A stretch of 64,000 nucleotides of DNA from Kitasatospora aureofaciens (GCF_019192735.1 NZ_JAHTKP010000014.1:62001-126000); one strand, 5' to 3'. Shown: positions 52,175 through 63,491, counted from the stretch's first letter. Notes: generated from the sequence alone by a model not told the origin. Numbers and translations: made by a program.

Positions 52175-53074
52175 TTGAGCGGATTTGTCACCAAGCCCGA
52201 GCCGGTCCAGGTACCCGGCCTGGTCCACCTGCACACCGGCAAGGTGCGCGACCTCTACCGCACCGCGTCGGGCGAACTGGTCATGGTGGCCAGCGACCGG
52301 ATGTCCGCCCACGACTGGGTGCTGCCGAACGAGATCCCCGACAAGGGCCGCGTCCTCACCCAGCTCTCCCTGTGGTGGTTCGACCGGATCGCCGACATCG
52401 TGCCCAACCACGTGATCTCCACCGAGATCCCGGCCGGCGCCCCGGCCGACTGGAAGGGCCGCACCCTGATCTGCCGCAGCCTGGACATGATCCCGGTCGA
52501 GGCGGTCGCCCGCGGCTACCTGGCCGGCTCCGGCCTGACCGAGTACAACGAGAGCCGCACGGTCTGCGGCATCGCCCTGCCCGAGGGCCTGGAGAACAGC
52601 TCCGAGCTGCCCGCCCCGATCTACACCCCGGCGCTCAAGGCCGAGGTCGGCGAGCACGACGAGAACGTCCCCTACGAGGAGACCGCCCGCCGGATCGGCG
52701 CCGAGCTGGCGGCCCAGCTGCGCCGCACCACCCTGGACGTCTACGCCCGGGCCCGGGACATCGCCCGCGACCGCGGCATCATCCTGGCCGACACCAAGTT
52801 CGAGTTCGGCCTGCTGGACGGCGAACTGGTGATCGGCGACGAGGTGCTCACCCCGGACTCCTCCCGCTACTGGCCGGCCGACGAGTGGCAGCCGGGCCGC
52901 TCGCAGCCGTCCTTCGACAAGCAGCTGATCCGCGACTGGCTGGTCTCCCCGGCCTCCGGCTGGGACCGCTACAGCGAGGAGCCGCCACCGGCCCTGCCGG
53001 CCGAGGTGGTCGAGCAGACCCGGGCCAAGTACATCGAGGTGTACGAGCGGCTGACCGGCACCAGCTGGGTCTGA
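52175..53074 (+). CDS. purC: Phosphoribosylaminoimidazole-succinocarboxamide synthase
   Basis: SAICAR synthetase of 299 residues (long, plant/yeast-like class). HLHTGKVRDLYRTASGELVM, ASDRMSAHDWVLPNEIPDKG, RSLDMIPVEAVARGYLAGSG and LADTKFEFGL with DEVLTPDSSRYWP are the family signatures. TTG 52175 is the start, seven bases after GAGGACT. It forms part of the purine set with purD and purSQL in this window. Confidence 0.96.
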   Translation: MSGFVTKPEPVQVPGLVHLHTGKVRDLYRTASGELVMVASDRMSAHDWVLPNEIPDKGRVLTQLSLWWFDRIADIVPNHVISTEIPAGAPADWKGRTLICRSLDMIPVEAVARGYLAGSGLTEYNESRTVCGIALPEGLENSSELPAPIYTPALKAEVGEHDENVPYEETARRIGAELAAQLRRTTLDVYARARDIARDRGIILADTKFEFGLLDGELVIGDEVLTPDSSRYWPADEWQPGRSQPSFDKQLIRDWLVSPASGWDRYSEEPPPALPAEVVEQTRAKYIEVYERLTGTSWV

Positions 53075-53099
53075 CCTGGTGAGAGCCCGCTGGCCCGGC

Positions 53100-53720
53100 T
53101 CAGATCCAGCCGTGCTCGCGGGCGATCCGCACTGCCGCGTGCCGGTTCTCCGCGCCCAGCTTGGTGGCCGCCGAGGAGAGGTAGTTGCGGACGGTGCCCT
53201 GGGACAGCGCCGCCCGTACGGCGATCTCGGCGATCGGGGTGCCGTCGGCGGCCAGCTCCAGGACGTCCGTCTCGCGCGGCGTCAGCGGGGTCTCGCCCGC
53301 GCTGATCGCGTCCGCCGCGAGCTCCGGGTCGACGTACCGGCCGCCGGCCCGGACGGTCCGGATGATTCCGGCCAGGTCGGCCGCCGAGACGGTCTTCGGC
53401 AGGAAGCCGCGCACCCCGACCTCCAGCGCCCGCTTCAGGTAGCCGGGGCGGCCGTGGCCGGTGACGATCATGCAGCGGCAGTCCGGCAGCAGCCGGCGCA
53501 GCTCGGCGGCCACCTCGATGCCGTCCTTGCCGGGCATCTGCAGGTCCAGCACCGCGATGTCGGGGCGGTGCGCCTGCGCCATCGCCAGCGCCTCCGGGCC
53601 GGAGCCGGCCTGGGCGACCACGGTGAGGTCGTCCTCCAGGGAGAGCAGCGCGGCCAGGGCGCCCCGGATCAGGTGCTCGTCGTCGGCGAGCAGGACGCGC
53701 ACGGGCGGGGTGTCGGTCAT
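53100..53720 (-). CDS. NarL/DesR-type response regulator
   Basis: Response regulator of 206 residues. The receiver has LADDEH and phospho-acceptor D59 (IAVLDLQMPGKDG). The LuxR HTH is TPRETDVLELAADGTPIAEI...LSQGTVRNYLSSAATKLGAE. It ends the operon ABC ATPase - permease - histidine kinase - regulator. AAGAAGG lies seven bases before the ATG. It probably controls the exporter genes, as in DesKR/LiaRS-like units. Confidence 0.92.
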   Translation of the reverse strand: MTDTPPVRVLLADDEHLIRGALAALLSLEDDLTVVAQAGSGPEALAMAQAHRPDIAVLDLQMPGKDGIEVAAELRRLLPDCRCMIVTGHGRPGYLKRALEVGVRGFLPKTVSAADLAGIIRTVRAGGRYVDPELAADAISAGETPLTPRETDVLELAADGTPIAEIAVRAALSQGTVRNYLSSAATKLGAENRHAAVRIAREHGWI

Positions 53721-53761
53721 CGGCGGGCCTTCTTCGCTGTCGAAGGGTTCGGAGCGGGACG

Positions 53762-54991
53762 TCAGAGCGGAACGGCGGCGAGCATCCGGAAGATGCCCGG
53801 CGCGGCCTCCGGGACGGTCAGCTCGCCGTTGTGGGCGGCCAGCCGCTCGCGCAGCCCCCGCAGCCCGGTGCCGCTGCCCTGGGAGGGGAGCGGGACGGCG
53901 GGCACCCCGTCATTCTCCAGCTCCAGCACCGCCCGGCCGTCCTCCCGGCGCAGCCGGATCAGGCAGCGGCCGGCCTCGCTGTGCCGCAGCACGTTGGTGG
54001 TGGCCTCGCGGATCACCCAGCCGAGCACCGACTGCACCGGCGGCGGCAGTTCGTCGGGGTTCTCGCCGAGGTCGATCTCGCAGGCCACGTCGGCGGCGCG
54101 GAGCACCGCGCGGGCGCCGATCGCCTCGGCGTGCAGGTCGGCGGTGCGGTAGCCGCGGATGACGTCCCGGACCTCGCGCTGCGACTCCTGGGCGATCTTC
54201 TGCACCTCGGCCATCTGGTCGGCGGCCTCCGGGCGTCCGCGGCGGGCGAGTTGGACGGCGAGCTCGCTCTTGAGCGCGATGGTGGTGAGGTTGCGGCCCA
54301 TCACGTCGTGCAGGTCGCGGGAGAACCGCAGCCGCTCCTCGGCGACGGCGAGCCGGGACTGCGCCTCGCGGGCGGTGTCCAGCTCCCAGACGATGGCGGT
54401 CACCCAGGCGAAGCTGCGGCAGCTGCCGATCAGGATCGCCAGGCCGAACAGCGTCCCGATCAGCAGACCGGTCGTGGTGGCCGCGCTGATGCCGGCCAGC
54501 ACCATCGCGGGGGCGACCAGCGCCACCGTGCCGAGTCCGGCGAGGCAGGCCCTGCGCAGGGGCAGGCCCACACTCATCGGGCCGACGGCCGCGCCCAGCA
54601 GGGCGGCGGCGACCACCGCGGTGAACGGCGGTCCCTGGGGATTCGTCGACCCGCCGGACGAGGGGCCGAGCAGCAGGACGACCCAGGAACCGGCCACCGT
54701 GAGTGTGGTGTTGACGGCCAGCCAGCGCAGGTACTCGCTCGGCCGGTGCAGGTAGTGGTCGAGCGAGGTGCGGTACGCCCGGAGGGTGACCAGGACGGAG
54801 GCGAGCGACAGGACCAGGGTGGCCTGGACGACGCCGGCCGCGTGCGGGGGGTTCGCGGGCGAGGCGCTGACCAGCAGGTTCACCGGAAGCATGAACCACG
54901 CCATCAGGTAGAGGGACCAGCGGAAGTACAGCTCGGCGCGCTGCGGCTTGCCGAAGCCCTTCCACCGGCGGACCGGCCCCCGGACATCCAT
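53762..54991 (-). CDS. DesK-type sensor histidine kinase
   Basis: Sensor of 409 residues with about six membrane helices (residues 20-200) and no large outer loop. The HisKA_3 dimerisation motif is RLRFSRDLHDVMGRNLTTIA with H228. The ATPase has an N-box IREATTNVLRHS and G2 box GSGTGLRGLRERL. The intramembrane-sensing layout suits lipid or membrane stress detection. It is 41 bp upstream of its regulator and 100 bp downstream of the permease gene. Confidence 0.91.
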   Translation of the reverse strand: MDVRGPVRRWKGFGKPQRAELYFRWSLYLMAWFMLPVNLLVSASPANPPHAAGVVQATLVLSLASVLVTLRAYRTSLDHYLHRPSEYLRWLAVNTTLTVAGSWVVLLLGPSSGGSTNPQGPPFTAVVAAALLGAAVGPMSVGLPLRRACLAGLGTVALVAPAMVLAGISAATTTGLLIGTLFGLAILIGSCRSFAWVTAIVWELDTAREAQSRLAVAEERLRFSRDLHDVMGRNLTTIALKSELAVQLARRGRPEAADQMAEVQKIAQESQREVRDVIRGYRTADLHAEAIGARAVLRAADVACEIDLGENPDELPPPVQSVLGWVIREATTNVLRHSEAGRCLIRLRREDGRAVLELENDGVPAVPLPSQGSGTGLRGLRERLAAHNGELTVPEAAPGIFRMLAAVPL

Positions 54992-55091
54992 CGCATTTCT
55001 CCCCGTTTGATCACGATCGTGCCGCTGCCTTCTTATCAGAGGTGGAACGGGGACATGTCCTTCGGATTCCGTGGAGCAAGCCGCCGGAGCG

Positions 55092-55919
55092 TCAGCGGCG
55101 CGATTCCCAGCGGAAGTAGCGCACCGCGCCCCAGACCGCGAGACCCAGCCAGACGGCGCCGGTGACCAGGTGCGGGGCGGCGGTGGACCAGGTGCCCGCG
55201 AAGCCGGTGGCGGGGGCCGAGCCGTCGGTCCCGGTCCAGCCGAGGCGGATCAGCTGGTAGCCCGGGGTGGTGGGCAGCAGGCGGCAGAAGTCGGCCACCC
55301 GGCCGGGCATGACCTCCAGCGGAATGAACAGGCCGGAGCCGAACTGGGAGATCAGCAGCAGCGGGAGGGTGGTGATGCCGGCGGTCTCGACGGTCTTGGT
55401 GAAGGCGCTGGTGAGGGCGGCCAGCGCGATCATGATGCCGATGCTCAGGGCCAGCCCGGCGGCCAGCAGCAGCGGGTTCACCGGCGCGCCGAGCTTCAGG
55501 ACGGCGGCGCCGCCGACGGCGACCACGGCGCTCATCAGCAGGGCGAGGCTCACCGACGGCACCGCGGTACCGGCCAGGATCTCGATGTCCCGGGCCTCAC
55601 CGGTGCGCAGCCGCTTGAGCACCAGCTCGTTGCGGCGGCCGACGTACGCGGCAGTCAGGTTGTAGTAGACGACGAACGCCAGGATCCCGCCGATGGTGCC
55701 GTTGATCAGCAGCGCGTCGATGTCCAGGCCGGGGTGGGACCCGGCCTGCTGCTTGAGCATGCTGCGCCGTCCGCCGATCATCACCAGCGGCAGCAGCAGG
55801 GCGGTGAACAGGGCCGAGCGGTTACGCAGCAGCAGCGTGGCCTCTGCCCGGCCGAGGGAGACCAGGCGGCGGAAGGTGGTGCTCCGGGGGCCGGCGGCGG
55901 TGGGGACGGCGGTGGTCAT
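55092..55919 (-). CDS. ABC-2 type exporter permease
   Basis: Permease of 275 residues with six helices, beginning RRLVSLGRAEATLLLRNRSA and containing FVVYYNLTAAYVGRRNELVL and the ABC-2 motif QFGSGLFIPLEVMPG. Its ATG overlaps the TGA of the ATPase gene by four bases, so the two are coupled. Substrate unknown; such pairs with a DesK-type system often export peptides, lipids or drugs. Confidence 0.88.
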   Translation of the reverse strand: MTTAVPTAAGPRSTTFRRLVSLGRAEATLLLRNRSALFTALLLPLVMIGGRRSMLKQQAGSHPGLDIDALLINGTIGGILAFVVYYNLTAAYVGRRNELVLKRLRTGEARDIEILAGTAVPSVSLALLMSAVVAVGGAAVLKLGAPVNPLLLAAGLALSIGIMIALAALTSAFTKTVETAGITTLPLLLISQFGSGLFIPLEVMPGRVADFCRLLPTTPGYQLIRLGWTGTDGSAPATGFAGTWSTAAPHLVTGAVWLGLAVWGAVRYFRWESRR

Positions 55920-56929
55920 CGGGCGGATCCGATCAGGCGGCGGCGGGCGGTGCGGGTGGTGGGGACGTCGGGGTTCTGCGGCGGGGGCTGGTGGGCGGCC
56001 TCGGAGGCGATGGCGAGGAAGGCCTCCTCCAGCGAGGCGCTGCGGGCGTCCAGCGCGCCGAGCGCGATGCCGTGGTGCTGGGCCCAGCCGAGCAGGTCGT
56101 AGAGGGTGCTCTGGAGGCCGGTGGTCTGCACGGTGACCTTGCGGCCGTCGACGGTGAGTTCGGCTCCGGCCAGCAGCGGCAGTGAGGCTCCGGTGAACTC
56201 GGGCAGCTCGAAGGCGATCCGGGACGGCCGGCCGGCGATCACCTCGGCGACCGTGCCGGTGGTGACGACCTGTCCGCCGTGCATGATGGCCAGCCGGTCG
56301 GCCAGCTCCTCGGCCTCCTCCAGGTAGTGCGTGGTGAGCAGCACCGTGGTGCCCTGGGCGCGCAGTTCGCGGACCAGCCGCCAGACAGCGGCGCGGGCCT
56401 CCGGGTCGAGGCCGGTGCTGGGCTCGTCCAGGAAGAGCACCTCGGGGCGGCCGAGCAGTGCCATCGCGAGGTCTAGCCGGCGGCGCTCGCCGCCGGACAG
56501 CTGCTTGACCCGGACGCCGCGGAGGTGGGCCAGGCCGACCAGCTCCAGCGCCTCGTCGATCGGCCGGGCCCCGCTGGTCAGGCCGGACCAGGTGCGGCCG
56601 GTCTCGGCCACGGTGAGCTCGCCGGGGAAGCCGCCCTCCTGGAGCATGATGCCGATCCGCGGGCGGACGGCGGCGCGCTCCCGGTACGGGTCGCGGCCGA
56701 GCACCCGGACGGTGCCGCCGCTGGGCGCGGCCAGGCCCTCGATGAGCTCCATGGTGGAGGTCTTGCCGGCCCCGTTGGTGCCGAGCAGGGCGAACAGCTC
56801 GCCGCGGCCGACGGCCAGGTCGACGCCGCGGACGGCGTGGTAGCCGGTGGCGCCGGTGCCGTAGTGGCGGTGCAGGTCGGTGACCTCGATCACGTGCCCG
56901 GAGGGGGCCGGGGGCTGGCTCGTTTCCAT
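55916..56929 (-). CDS. ABC exporter ATP-binding protein
   Basis: ATPase of 337 residues. Walker A LLGTNGAGKTS, signature VKQLSGGERRRLDLAMALLG, Walker B EVLFLDEPSTGLDPEA and the switch His in LLTTHYLEEAEEL are intact. The C-terminal extension is the DrrA-like domain. It is the first gene of a four-gene operon with a permease and a two-component pair. ATG 56929 is four bases after a TGGAG site. Confidence 0.92.
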   Translation of the reverse strand: METSQPPAPSGHVIEVTDLHRHYGTGATGYHAVRGVDLAVGRGELFALLGTNGAGKTSTMELIEGLAAPSGGTVRVLGRDPYRERAAVRPRIGIMLQEGGFPGELTVAETGRTWSGLTSGARPIDEALELVGLAHLRGVRVKQLSGGERRRLDLAMALLGRPEVLFLDEPSTGLDPEARAAVWRLVRELRAQGTTVLLTTHYLEEAEELADRLAIMHGGQVVTTGTVAEVIAGRPSRIAFELPEFTGASLPLLAGAELTVDGRKVTVQTTGLQSTLYDLLGWAQHHGIALGALDARSASLEEAFLAIASEAAHQPPPQNPDVPTTRTARRRLIGSAR

Positions 56930-57067
56930 GGCTCCAGCCTTCCGCCGCCCCGGTCGCGCGGTCAGTGCGCGCCGTCATGGGAAGGGGATGCGGATCCACG
57001 GGTCGGCGGTGACAAATGTCATGGGTGGGGTTCGCACCGGTTCCGTGGCTGTTCTGCGGGGAAATGC

Positions 57068-57099
57068 CGAAGGGCCCCCTCGATCGAGGGGGCCCTTCG
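57068..57099 (-). terminator. Terminator of the tRNA-Gly pair
   Basis: A perfect 32-bp palindrome (CGAAGGGCCCCCTCGA and its mirror) starts seven bases after the second tRNA in the direction of transcription and is followed by a short T-rich stretch on that strand. Confidence 0.75.
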
Positions 57100-57105
57100 T
57101 TTCGG

Positions 57106-57178
57106 AGCGGACGACGAGATTCGAACTCGCGACCCTCACCTTGGCAAGGTGATGCTCTACCAACTGAGCCACGTCCGC
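57106..57178 (-). tRNA. tRNA-Gly (GCC)
   Basis: A 73-base cloverleaf on the minus strand. The acceptor stem is GCGGACG/CGTCCGC with discriminator T, the anticodon loop CTTGCCAAG gives GCC (57145-57143), and the T loop is GTTCGAATC. CCA is not encoded. It is identical to the copy at 57218-57290. Confidence 0.97.
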
Positions 57179-57217
57179 AGGTCAAACTATTGAGTTGTGC
57201 TGTGCTCGCGCACTGCG

Positions 57218-57290
57218 AGCGGACGACGAGATTCGAACTCGCGACCCTCACCTTGGCAAGGTGATGCTCTACCAACTGAGCCACGTCCGC
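57218..57290 (-). tRNA. tRNA-Gly (GCC), second identical copy
   Basis: Same 73-base sequence as the copy at 57106-57178, 39 bp upstream of it in transcription order, anticodon GCC at 57257-57255. The pair is probably one transcript with the terminator at 57068-57099. TAGAGT near 57350 on the minus strand is a possible -10. Confidence 0.97.
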
Positions 57291-57446
57291 ACGGTGCCTG
57301 GTGGGGCACCGGCCGCCTCTTGGGATCTCTCCGTTGCGGCGACGAGGAATACTCTACAGCATCGTTCGGGGTGGTCGCCCCACCCTTTTGGGCCGGGCAG
57401 GGCGACCGCGGAGCCTCCGGGCGCGGGCCGGGAGGCTCCGGCGGGG

Positions 57447-57764
57447 TCAGTTCGCCTCGGCGAACGCCTCGTACACGTGCTTGGGGATGCGGCCGCGGGC
57501 CGGCAGCTCCATTCCGCGCGACTGGGCCCAGGCGCGGACCGCGGCCGGGTCCGGGGTCAGGGCGGTGCGGCGGAAGGACTTTCCGGTGCGGCTCTGCCGG
57601 CGGCCGGCCGCGACGAACGGAGCGAGGGCCTCCCGCAGCTTTTCCGCGTTGTCCACGGACAGGTCGATCTCGTACGACTTCCCGTCGACGCCGAAGTGGA
57701 CGGTTTCCGCGGCGGCGCCGCCGTCCAGGTCGTCGGAGAGCGTGACAACTACACGCTGAGCCAT
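57447..57764 (-). CDS. Lsr2-family nucleoid-associated protein
   Basis: Lsr2 paralogue of 105 residues. The N-terminal oligomerisation domain (MAQRVVVTLSDDLDGGAAAE, VHFGVDGKSYEIDLS) and the C-terminal DNA-binding domain with the minor-groove motif RGR (ELPARGRIPKHVYEAF) are both present. Such proteins bridge AT-rich DNA and silence acquired genes. Its location next to purS and tRNA-Gly matches the LsrL-type paralogue of Streptomyces rather than the main lsr2 (from memory). GAGAGGA precedes the ATG. Confidence 0.93.
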   Translation of the reverse strand: MAQRVVVTLSDDLDGGAAAETVHFGVDGKSYEIDLSVDNAEKLREALAPFVAAGRRQSRTGKSFRRTALTPDPAAVRAWAQSRGMELPARGRIPKHVYEAFAEAN

Positions 57765-58234
57765 GGGTGTCAATCCTCTCGGGCAATTCGGCCGTCGGTA
57801 CGCGGGATGCGCCCCCGGGGGCCTGATGTGCACCACTCGCGCAAGCGCATACGGGCAGGCCCGGTGGCCCGCCGGATACGCAGCACTTGCCGCGACAGGT
57901 GGCCCTATTCTGCACCCGAAGCTGGTCGAAATCGAAGAGTCCGGCTTTCTTTTCCGGATATTCACGTCTCTTCGTCGGACTACCGGATACCGGGGCGCGG
58001 GACGGGCGGTTCTGTCCCGGAGTGCCGTATTCGGGTGTTCTTCGGGGGTTCTCCGGCGGGCCACCGAATCCGCTGAAATGGGGCGCGCAGGGTGGGGGGT
58101 CCGTGGGCCCGGATCCCTTGCGGCGTAAGGGTCTCGGGTCTACGCGCGTCGCCCTCCCCGGCCAGCAATCCCCGCCCGAAACCCCCGGTAGTCTGGAGTT
58201 CCCCCGCCTCACGAAGACACCACCGGGAGTGCCA
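57765..58234. other. Divergent intergenic region lsr2-like / purS
   Basis: A 470-bp gap without a convincing gene. TAGTCT at 58189-58194 is a plausible -10 for purSQL. The stretch 57905-57985 is AT-rich for this chromosome, with TTCTTTTCCGGATATTC, and could be a site of Lsr2 autoregulation. Confidence 0.45.
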
Positions 58235-58489
58235 GTGGCACGCGTCGTAGTCGACGTCATGCTCAAGCCGGAGATCCTCGACCCCCAGGGACAGGCGGTG
58301 CAGCGCGCACTGCCCCGTCTCGGATTCACCGGGATCGCCGACGTTCGCCAGGGCAAGCGTTTCGAGCTGGAGCTGGAGGGCCCGGTCGACGACGCCGCGC
58401 TCGCCCGTATCCGCGAAGCCGCCGAGACCTTTCTCGCCAACACCGTGATCGAGGACTTCACCGTCCGGGTCGAGGAGGAGGCGAAGTGA
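58235..58489 (+). CDS. purS: FGAM synthase subunit PurS
   Basis: Small 84-residue subunit that bridges PurQ and Pur[21 protein letters not shown]...[18 protein letters not shown] is the family pattern. GTG 58235 is five bases after GGGAG. It is the first gene of purS-purQ-purL, overlapping purQ by four bases. Confidence 0.95.
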   Translation: MARVVVDVMLKPEILDPQGQAVQRALPRLGFTGIADVRQGKRFELELEGPVDDAALARIREAAETFLANTVIEDFTVRVEEEAK

Positions 58490-59162
58490 CCACCCGCGTA
58501 GGCGTCGTCACTTTCCCCGGTTCCCTCGACGACCGCGACGCCCAGCGCGCGGTCCGCCTGGCCGGCGCGGAGCCGGTCGCCCTCTGGCACCGTGACAAGG
58601 ATCTCCACCAGGTCGACGCCGTCGTCCTGCCGGGCGGATTCTCCTACGGCGACTATCTGCGCTGCGGGGCCATCTCCCGCTTCTCGCCGGTCATGGACAC
58701 CATCATCGAGCAGGCGAAGCTCGGAATGCCGGTCCTCGGTATCTGCAACGGCTTCCAGGTGCTGTGCGAATCGCACCTGCTGCCCGGCGCGCTCACCCGC
58801 AACGACTCGCTGCACTTCGTCTGCCGCGACCAGAAGCTGCGGATCGAGAACGCCGGCACCGCGTGGACCCGGGATTACTCGGCGGGCCAGGAAATCGTCG
58901 TTCCGCTGAAGAACGGCGAGGGGCGCTTCGTCGCCGACGCGCACGTGCTGGACGAACTGGAGGCGGAGGGCCGGGTGGTCGCCCGTTACCTCGACGTCAA
59001 CCCGAACGGTTCGTACCGCGACATCGCCGGCATCACCAACGCCGCCGGCAATGTCGTCGGCCTGATGCCGCACCCGGAGCACGCCGTGGAGCCGCTCACC
59101 GGTCCGACCACCGAGGGCCTGGGCTTCTTCACTTCCGTTCTGAAGCAGCTGGTGAACGCCTG

Positions 59163-59163
<1 letters not shown>
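58486..59163 (+). CDS. purQ: FGAM synthase glutaminase subunit PurQ
   Basis: Class I glutamine amidotransferase of 225 residues supplying ammonia to PurL. The catalytic Cys is C87 in [10 protein letters not shown], and His/Glu lie in [13 protein letters not shown]. The start GTG overlaps the purS stop (GTGA). Its TGA shares a base with the purL ATG. Confidence 0.96.
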
Positions 59164-61433
<2,270 letters not shown>

Positions 61434-61454
61434 CGCCCGCCTGACCTGCGTGAT

Positions 61455-61494
61455 CCGACGGGCGGACGGTTCGACTGAACCGTCCGCCCGTCGG
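61455..61494 (+). terminator. Terminator after purL
   Basis: An 18-bp perfect stem (CCGACGGGCGGACGGTTC with its complement) and a GACT loop start 21 bp after the purL stop. Confidence 0.88.
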
Positions 61495-61509
61495 CGTATG
61501 TTGGGGGCC

Positions 61510-62337
61510 ATGCCTGCCAAGTCCCGTACGTACCAGCCCGCCAAGGTGATCGCCGCCCTGACGGCGCAGACCGGCGCGCTGCGCGATGCCGTCCGGCAGC
61601 TCTGCGAACGCGCCGACGCCGAGGAGCTGCTGGCCCGGCCGACCCGGGTGGGGGAGTGGACGGTCCGCGAGCTGATCGCGCACCTCGCCGTGCAGATCGA
61701 CTGGGTGCCGGCGCACGTCGACGATCCGCAGGAGGGGCGGCCGCCGCTGGACCTGCTGGGGTGGGTGGCCGCGGTCGGCACGGTGGCGCCGCTGCTCGAC
61801 GAGCAGGCGCGGGCGCAGGCCGCCGGCGAGTTCGGCGGGGATCCGGCCGCGGTGGCGGCGGCCTTCGAGCGGGCCGCGAACGGGCTGACCGACCTGCTGG
61901 CGGGCGCCGAAGTCCGGGACCCGCAGCGGAGGTTCGAGATCCGGCTGGGCTCGATGGCGCTCTCCGACATGCTGGTGACCCGGCTGGTGGAGACCGTCGT
62001 GCACGCCGACGACCTGGCCGACGCGCTCGGCCTCGACGGCTTCCCGCACGACCGCCAGGCCGTCGCCGCCGTCACCCGGCTGCTCGCCGACGCCCTCGCC
62101 GCCCGGGCCCCGGGCGGCTCCGTCGAGCTGCGGATCCCGCCGTACGCTGTGGTCCAGGCCGTCGAGGGCCCCCGGCACACCCGCGGCACCCCGCCCAACG
62201 TGGTCGAGACGGACCCGCTGACCTGGATCCGGCTGGCCACCGGCCGTACCGGATGGGCCGCCGCCGTGGACGCCGCCACCGTGTCCGCCTCCGGCGAGCG
62301 CAGCGACCTGCGGGCGTACCTGCCGGTCCTGGGCTAA
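61510..62337 (+). CDS. Sterol-carrier / MDMPI-type (maleylpyruvate isomerase-like) protein
   Basis: A 275-residue protein. The N-terminal DinB/MDMPI bundle has VGEWTVRELIAHLAVQIDWV and LVTRLVETVVHADDLADALG, placing two likely metal His. The C-terminal sterol-carrier-like domain is VELRIPPYAVVQAVEGPRHT...DPLTWIRLATGRTGW. It resembles Streptomyces sterol-carrier-family proteins located near pur genes. Ligand unknown. ATG 61510 fits the conserved start MPAKSRTYQPAK. Its stop overlaps the opposing gene's stop. Confidence 0.84.
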   Translation: MPAKSRTYQPAKVIAALTAQTGALRDAVRQLCERADAEELLARPTRVGEWTVRELIAHLAVQIDWVPAHVDDPQEGRPPLDLLGWVAAVGTVAPLLDEQARAQAAGEFGGDPAAVAAAFERAANGLTDLLAGAEVRDPQRRFEIRLGSMALSDMLVTRLVETVVHADDLADALGLDGFPHDRQAVAAVTRLLADALAARAPGGSVELRIPPYAVVQAVEGPRHTRGTPPNVVETDPLTWIRLATGRTGWAAAVDAATVSASGERSDLRAYLPVLG

Positions 62338-62711
62338 CGCAGTTGGCCGGCCAGGGTCTCGGCGGCCCTGCGCAGCGGCTCGCCGGTGAGCGAGGGCTCC
62401 GGATCGGCGGCGCGGAGGTTCTGGGAGAGGAACAGGACGAGGTCGCCCTCGCCCTTGGGCGTGATCCGCGCGATCGCGGCGGTGCCCTGCCCCGGGACCA
62501 GCTTCGTCTGCCCGGGGCCGGGCTGCTCGGCGGCGAACTGCTGGAGCTGCTGGGTGTCGAGCAGTGCGGCGGCCCGGATCCGCGGCAGCAGCATGTTGAC
62601 GCCGTATCCGCTCTGCGGGACGGCCATGAGCTCGATGTCCACCCGGGCCTGGCCGACCTGGTAGTGGCAGAGGATCTCCGCGCGCGGGGGACTGGCCGGC
62701 ATCGACGGCAT
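62334..62711 (-). CDS. Hypothetical protein, probably 5'-truncated
   Basis: At least 125 residues, not recognised: AEILCHYQVGQARVDIELMA, PQSGYGVNMLLPRIRAAALL and ARITPKGEGDLVLFLSQNLR. The start is uncertain. ATG 62711 lacks a ribosome site, and protein-like sequence (DGVPAQPWPPDRTHPP) continues upstream until it meets the relic of an oppositely oriented dehydrogenase near 62780. The 5' end may therefore have been lost in the same event. Confidence 0.5.
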   Translation of the reverse strand: MPSMPASPPRAEILCHYQVGQARVDIELMAVPQSGYGVNMLLPRIRAAALLDTQQLQQFAAEQPGPGQTKLVPGQGTAAIARITPKGEGDLVLFLSQNLRAADPEPSLTGEPLRRAAETLAGQLR

Positions 62712-62780
62712 GGACGGCGGGTGGGTCCGGTCCGGGGGCCAGGGCTGGGCCGGCACACCGTCGCCCCAGTTGCCGTCGAC

Positions 62781-62987
62781 CGCGGGCCCGTCCTTGCCGT
62801 CCGGGCCGTCGCCGCGATCCAGATCGCCGCCGCCCTCGCCGCCGCCCTCGGCGCCGTCCCCCGGACAGCGGCCAAGGCGGCCCAGCTGCGGGCGGCCGGC
62901 GCCGCGCACGTGGTGGTCGCCGACGCACACCGCCACCTGGAGGCCAACGGCCAGATCGGCAAGATCGTCGTCACCGTCCGGCACTGA
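62781..62987 (+). pseudogene. Relic of a zinc-type/MDR alcohol dehydrogenase
   Basis: A 69-codon frame holds two recognisable pieces fused. One is part of a Rossmann fold (AAIQIAAALAAALGA, RTAAKAAQLRAAGAAHVVV). The other is the extreme C-terminus of MDR dehydrogenases (AHRHLEANGQIGKIVVTV then stop). About 100 residues between them and everything upstream are missing, including the Gly-rich loop. The remnant lies between pur genes and fda and marks a rearrangement scar. Confidence 0.6.
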
Positions 62988-63057
62988 GGCGCTGCGCGGC
63001 CGAGGCCGATCGCGCGACGGCGGTTGACCCCTGAGCCTCGGATGGCAGACTGCCTGC

Positions 63058-63477
63058 ATGGCGATTCACAGGAATCTTCTCGACGGCCCCGAACCGACGC
63101 TTCTGCCGGAGGACGAGCAGCCCTACAAGATGCTGGCGGAGGAGTCGGCCTCGCCGACCCAGGTCGCCGCCGACTACCCGGCGTTCTGCCTGGCCTGGGC
63201 CATGCTCGCCGACGACGCCTACGCGGCCGGCCGCTACGTCGAGTCGTACGCCTACGCCCGCACCGGCTACCACCGCGGCCTCGACGCGCTGCGCCGCAGC
63301 GGCTGGAAGGGCCACGGGCCGGTGCCGTGGGAGCACCGCGGCAACCGCGGCTTCCTGCGCTGCCTCGCGGGCCTGGCCCGCGCCGCCGGCGCGATCAAGG
63401 ACACCGAGGAGGAGGCCCGCTGCTGGCAGTTCCTGAAGGACAGCAGCGAGGAAGCGTACGCCGCACTGAAGCAGTAG
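63058..63477 (+). CDS. DUF3151 protein
   Basis: A 139-residue helical protein of unknown function found throughout actinobacteria, usually beside fda. HRNLLDGPEPTLLPEDEQ, AADYPAFCLAWAMLADDAYA and GWKGHGPVPWEHRGNRGFLR are nearly invariant. The tetratricopeptide-like helices suggest a protein-binding role. It is convergent with fda. Confidence 0.88.
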   Translation: MAIHRNLLDGPEPTLLPEDEQPYKMLAEESASPTQVAADYPAFCLAWAMLADDAYAAGRYVESYAYARTGYHRGLDALRRSGWKGHGPVPWEHRGNRGFLRCLAGLARAAGAIKDTEEEARCWQFLKDSSEEAYAALKQ

Positions 63478-63491
63478 CAGCCGCAGACGGA

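Noticed and set aside
57106..57290. tRNA-Gly pair as an attachment site of an integrated element
   Set aside because: No integrase, excisionase or partial tRNA repeat is seen nearby; neighbours are core genes.
57195..57290. Short proteins ending in SERTTRFELATLTLAR-like sequence across the tRNA genes
   Set aside because: They are read-through of tRNA sequence in non-coding frames, a common annotation error.
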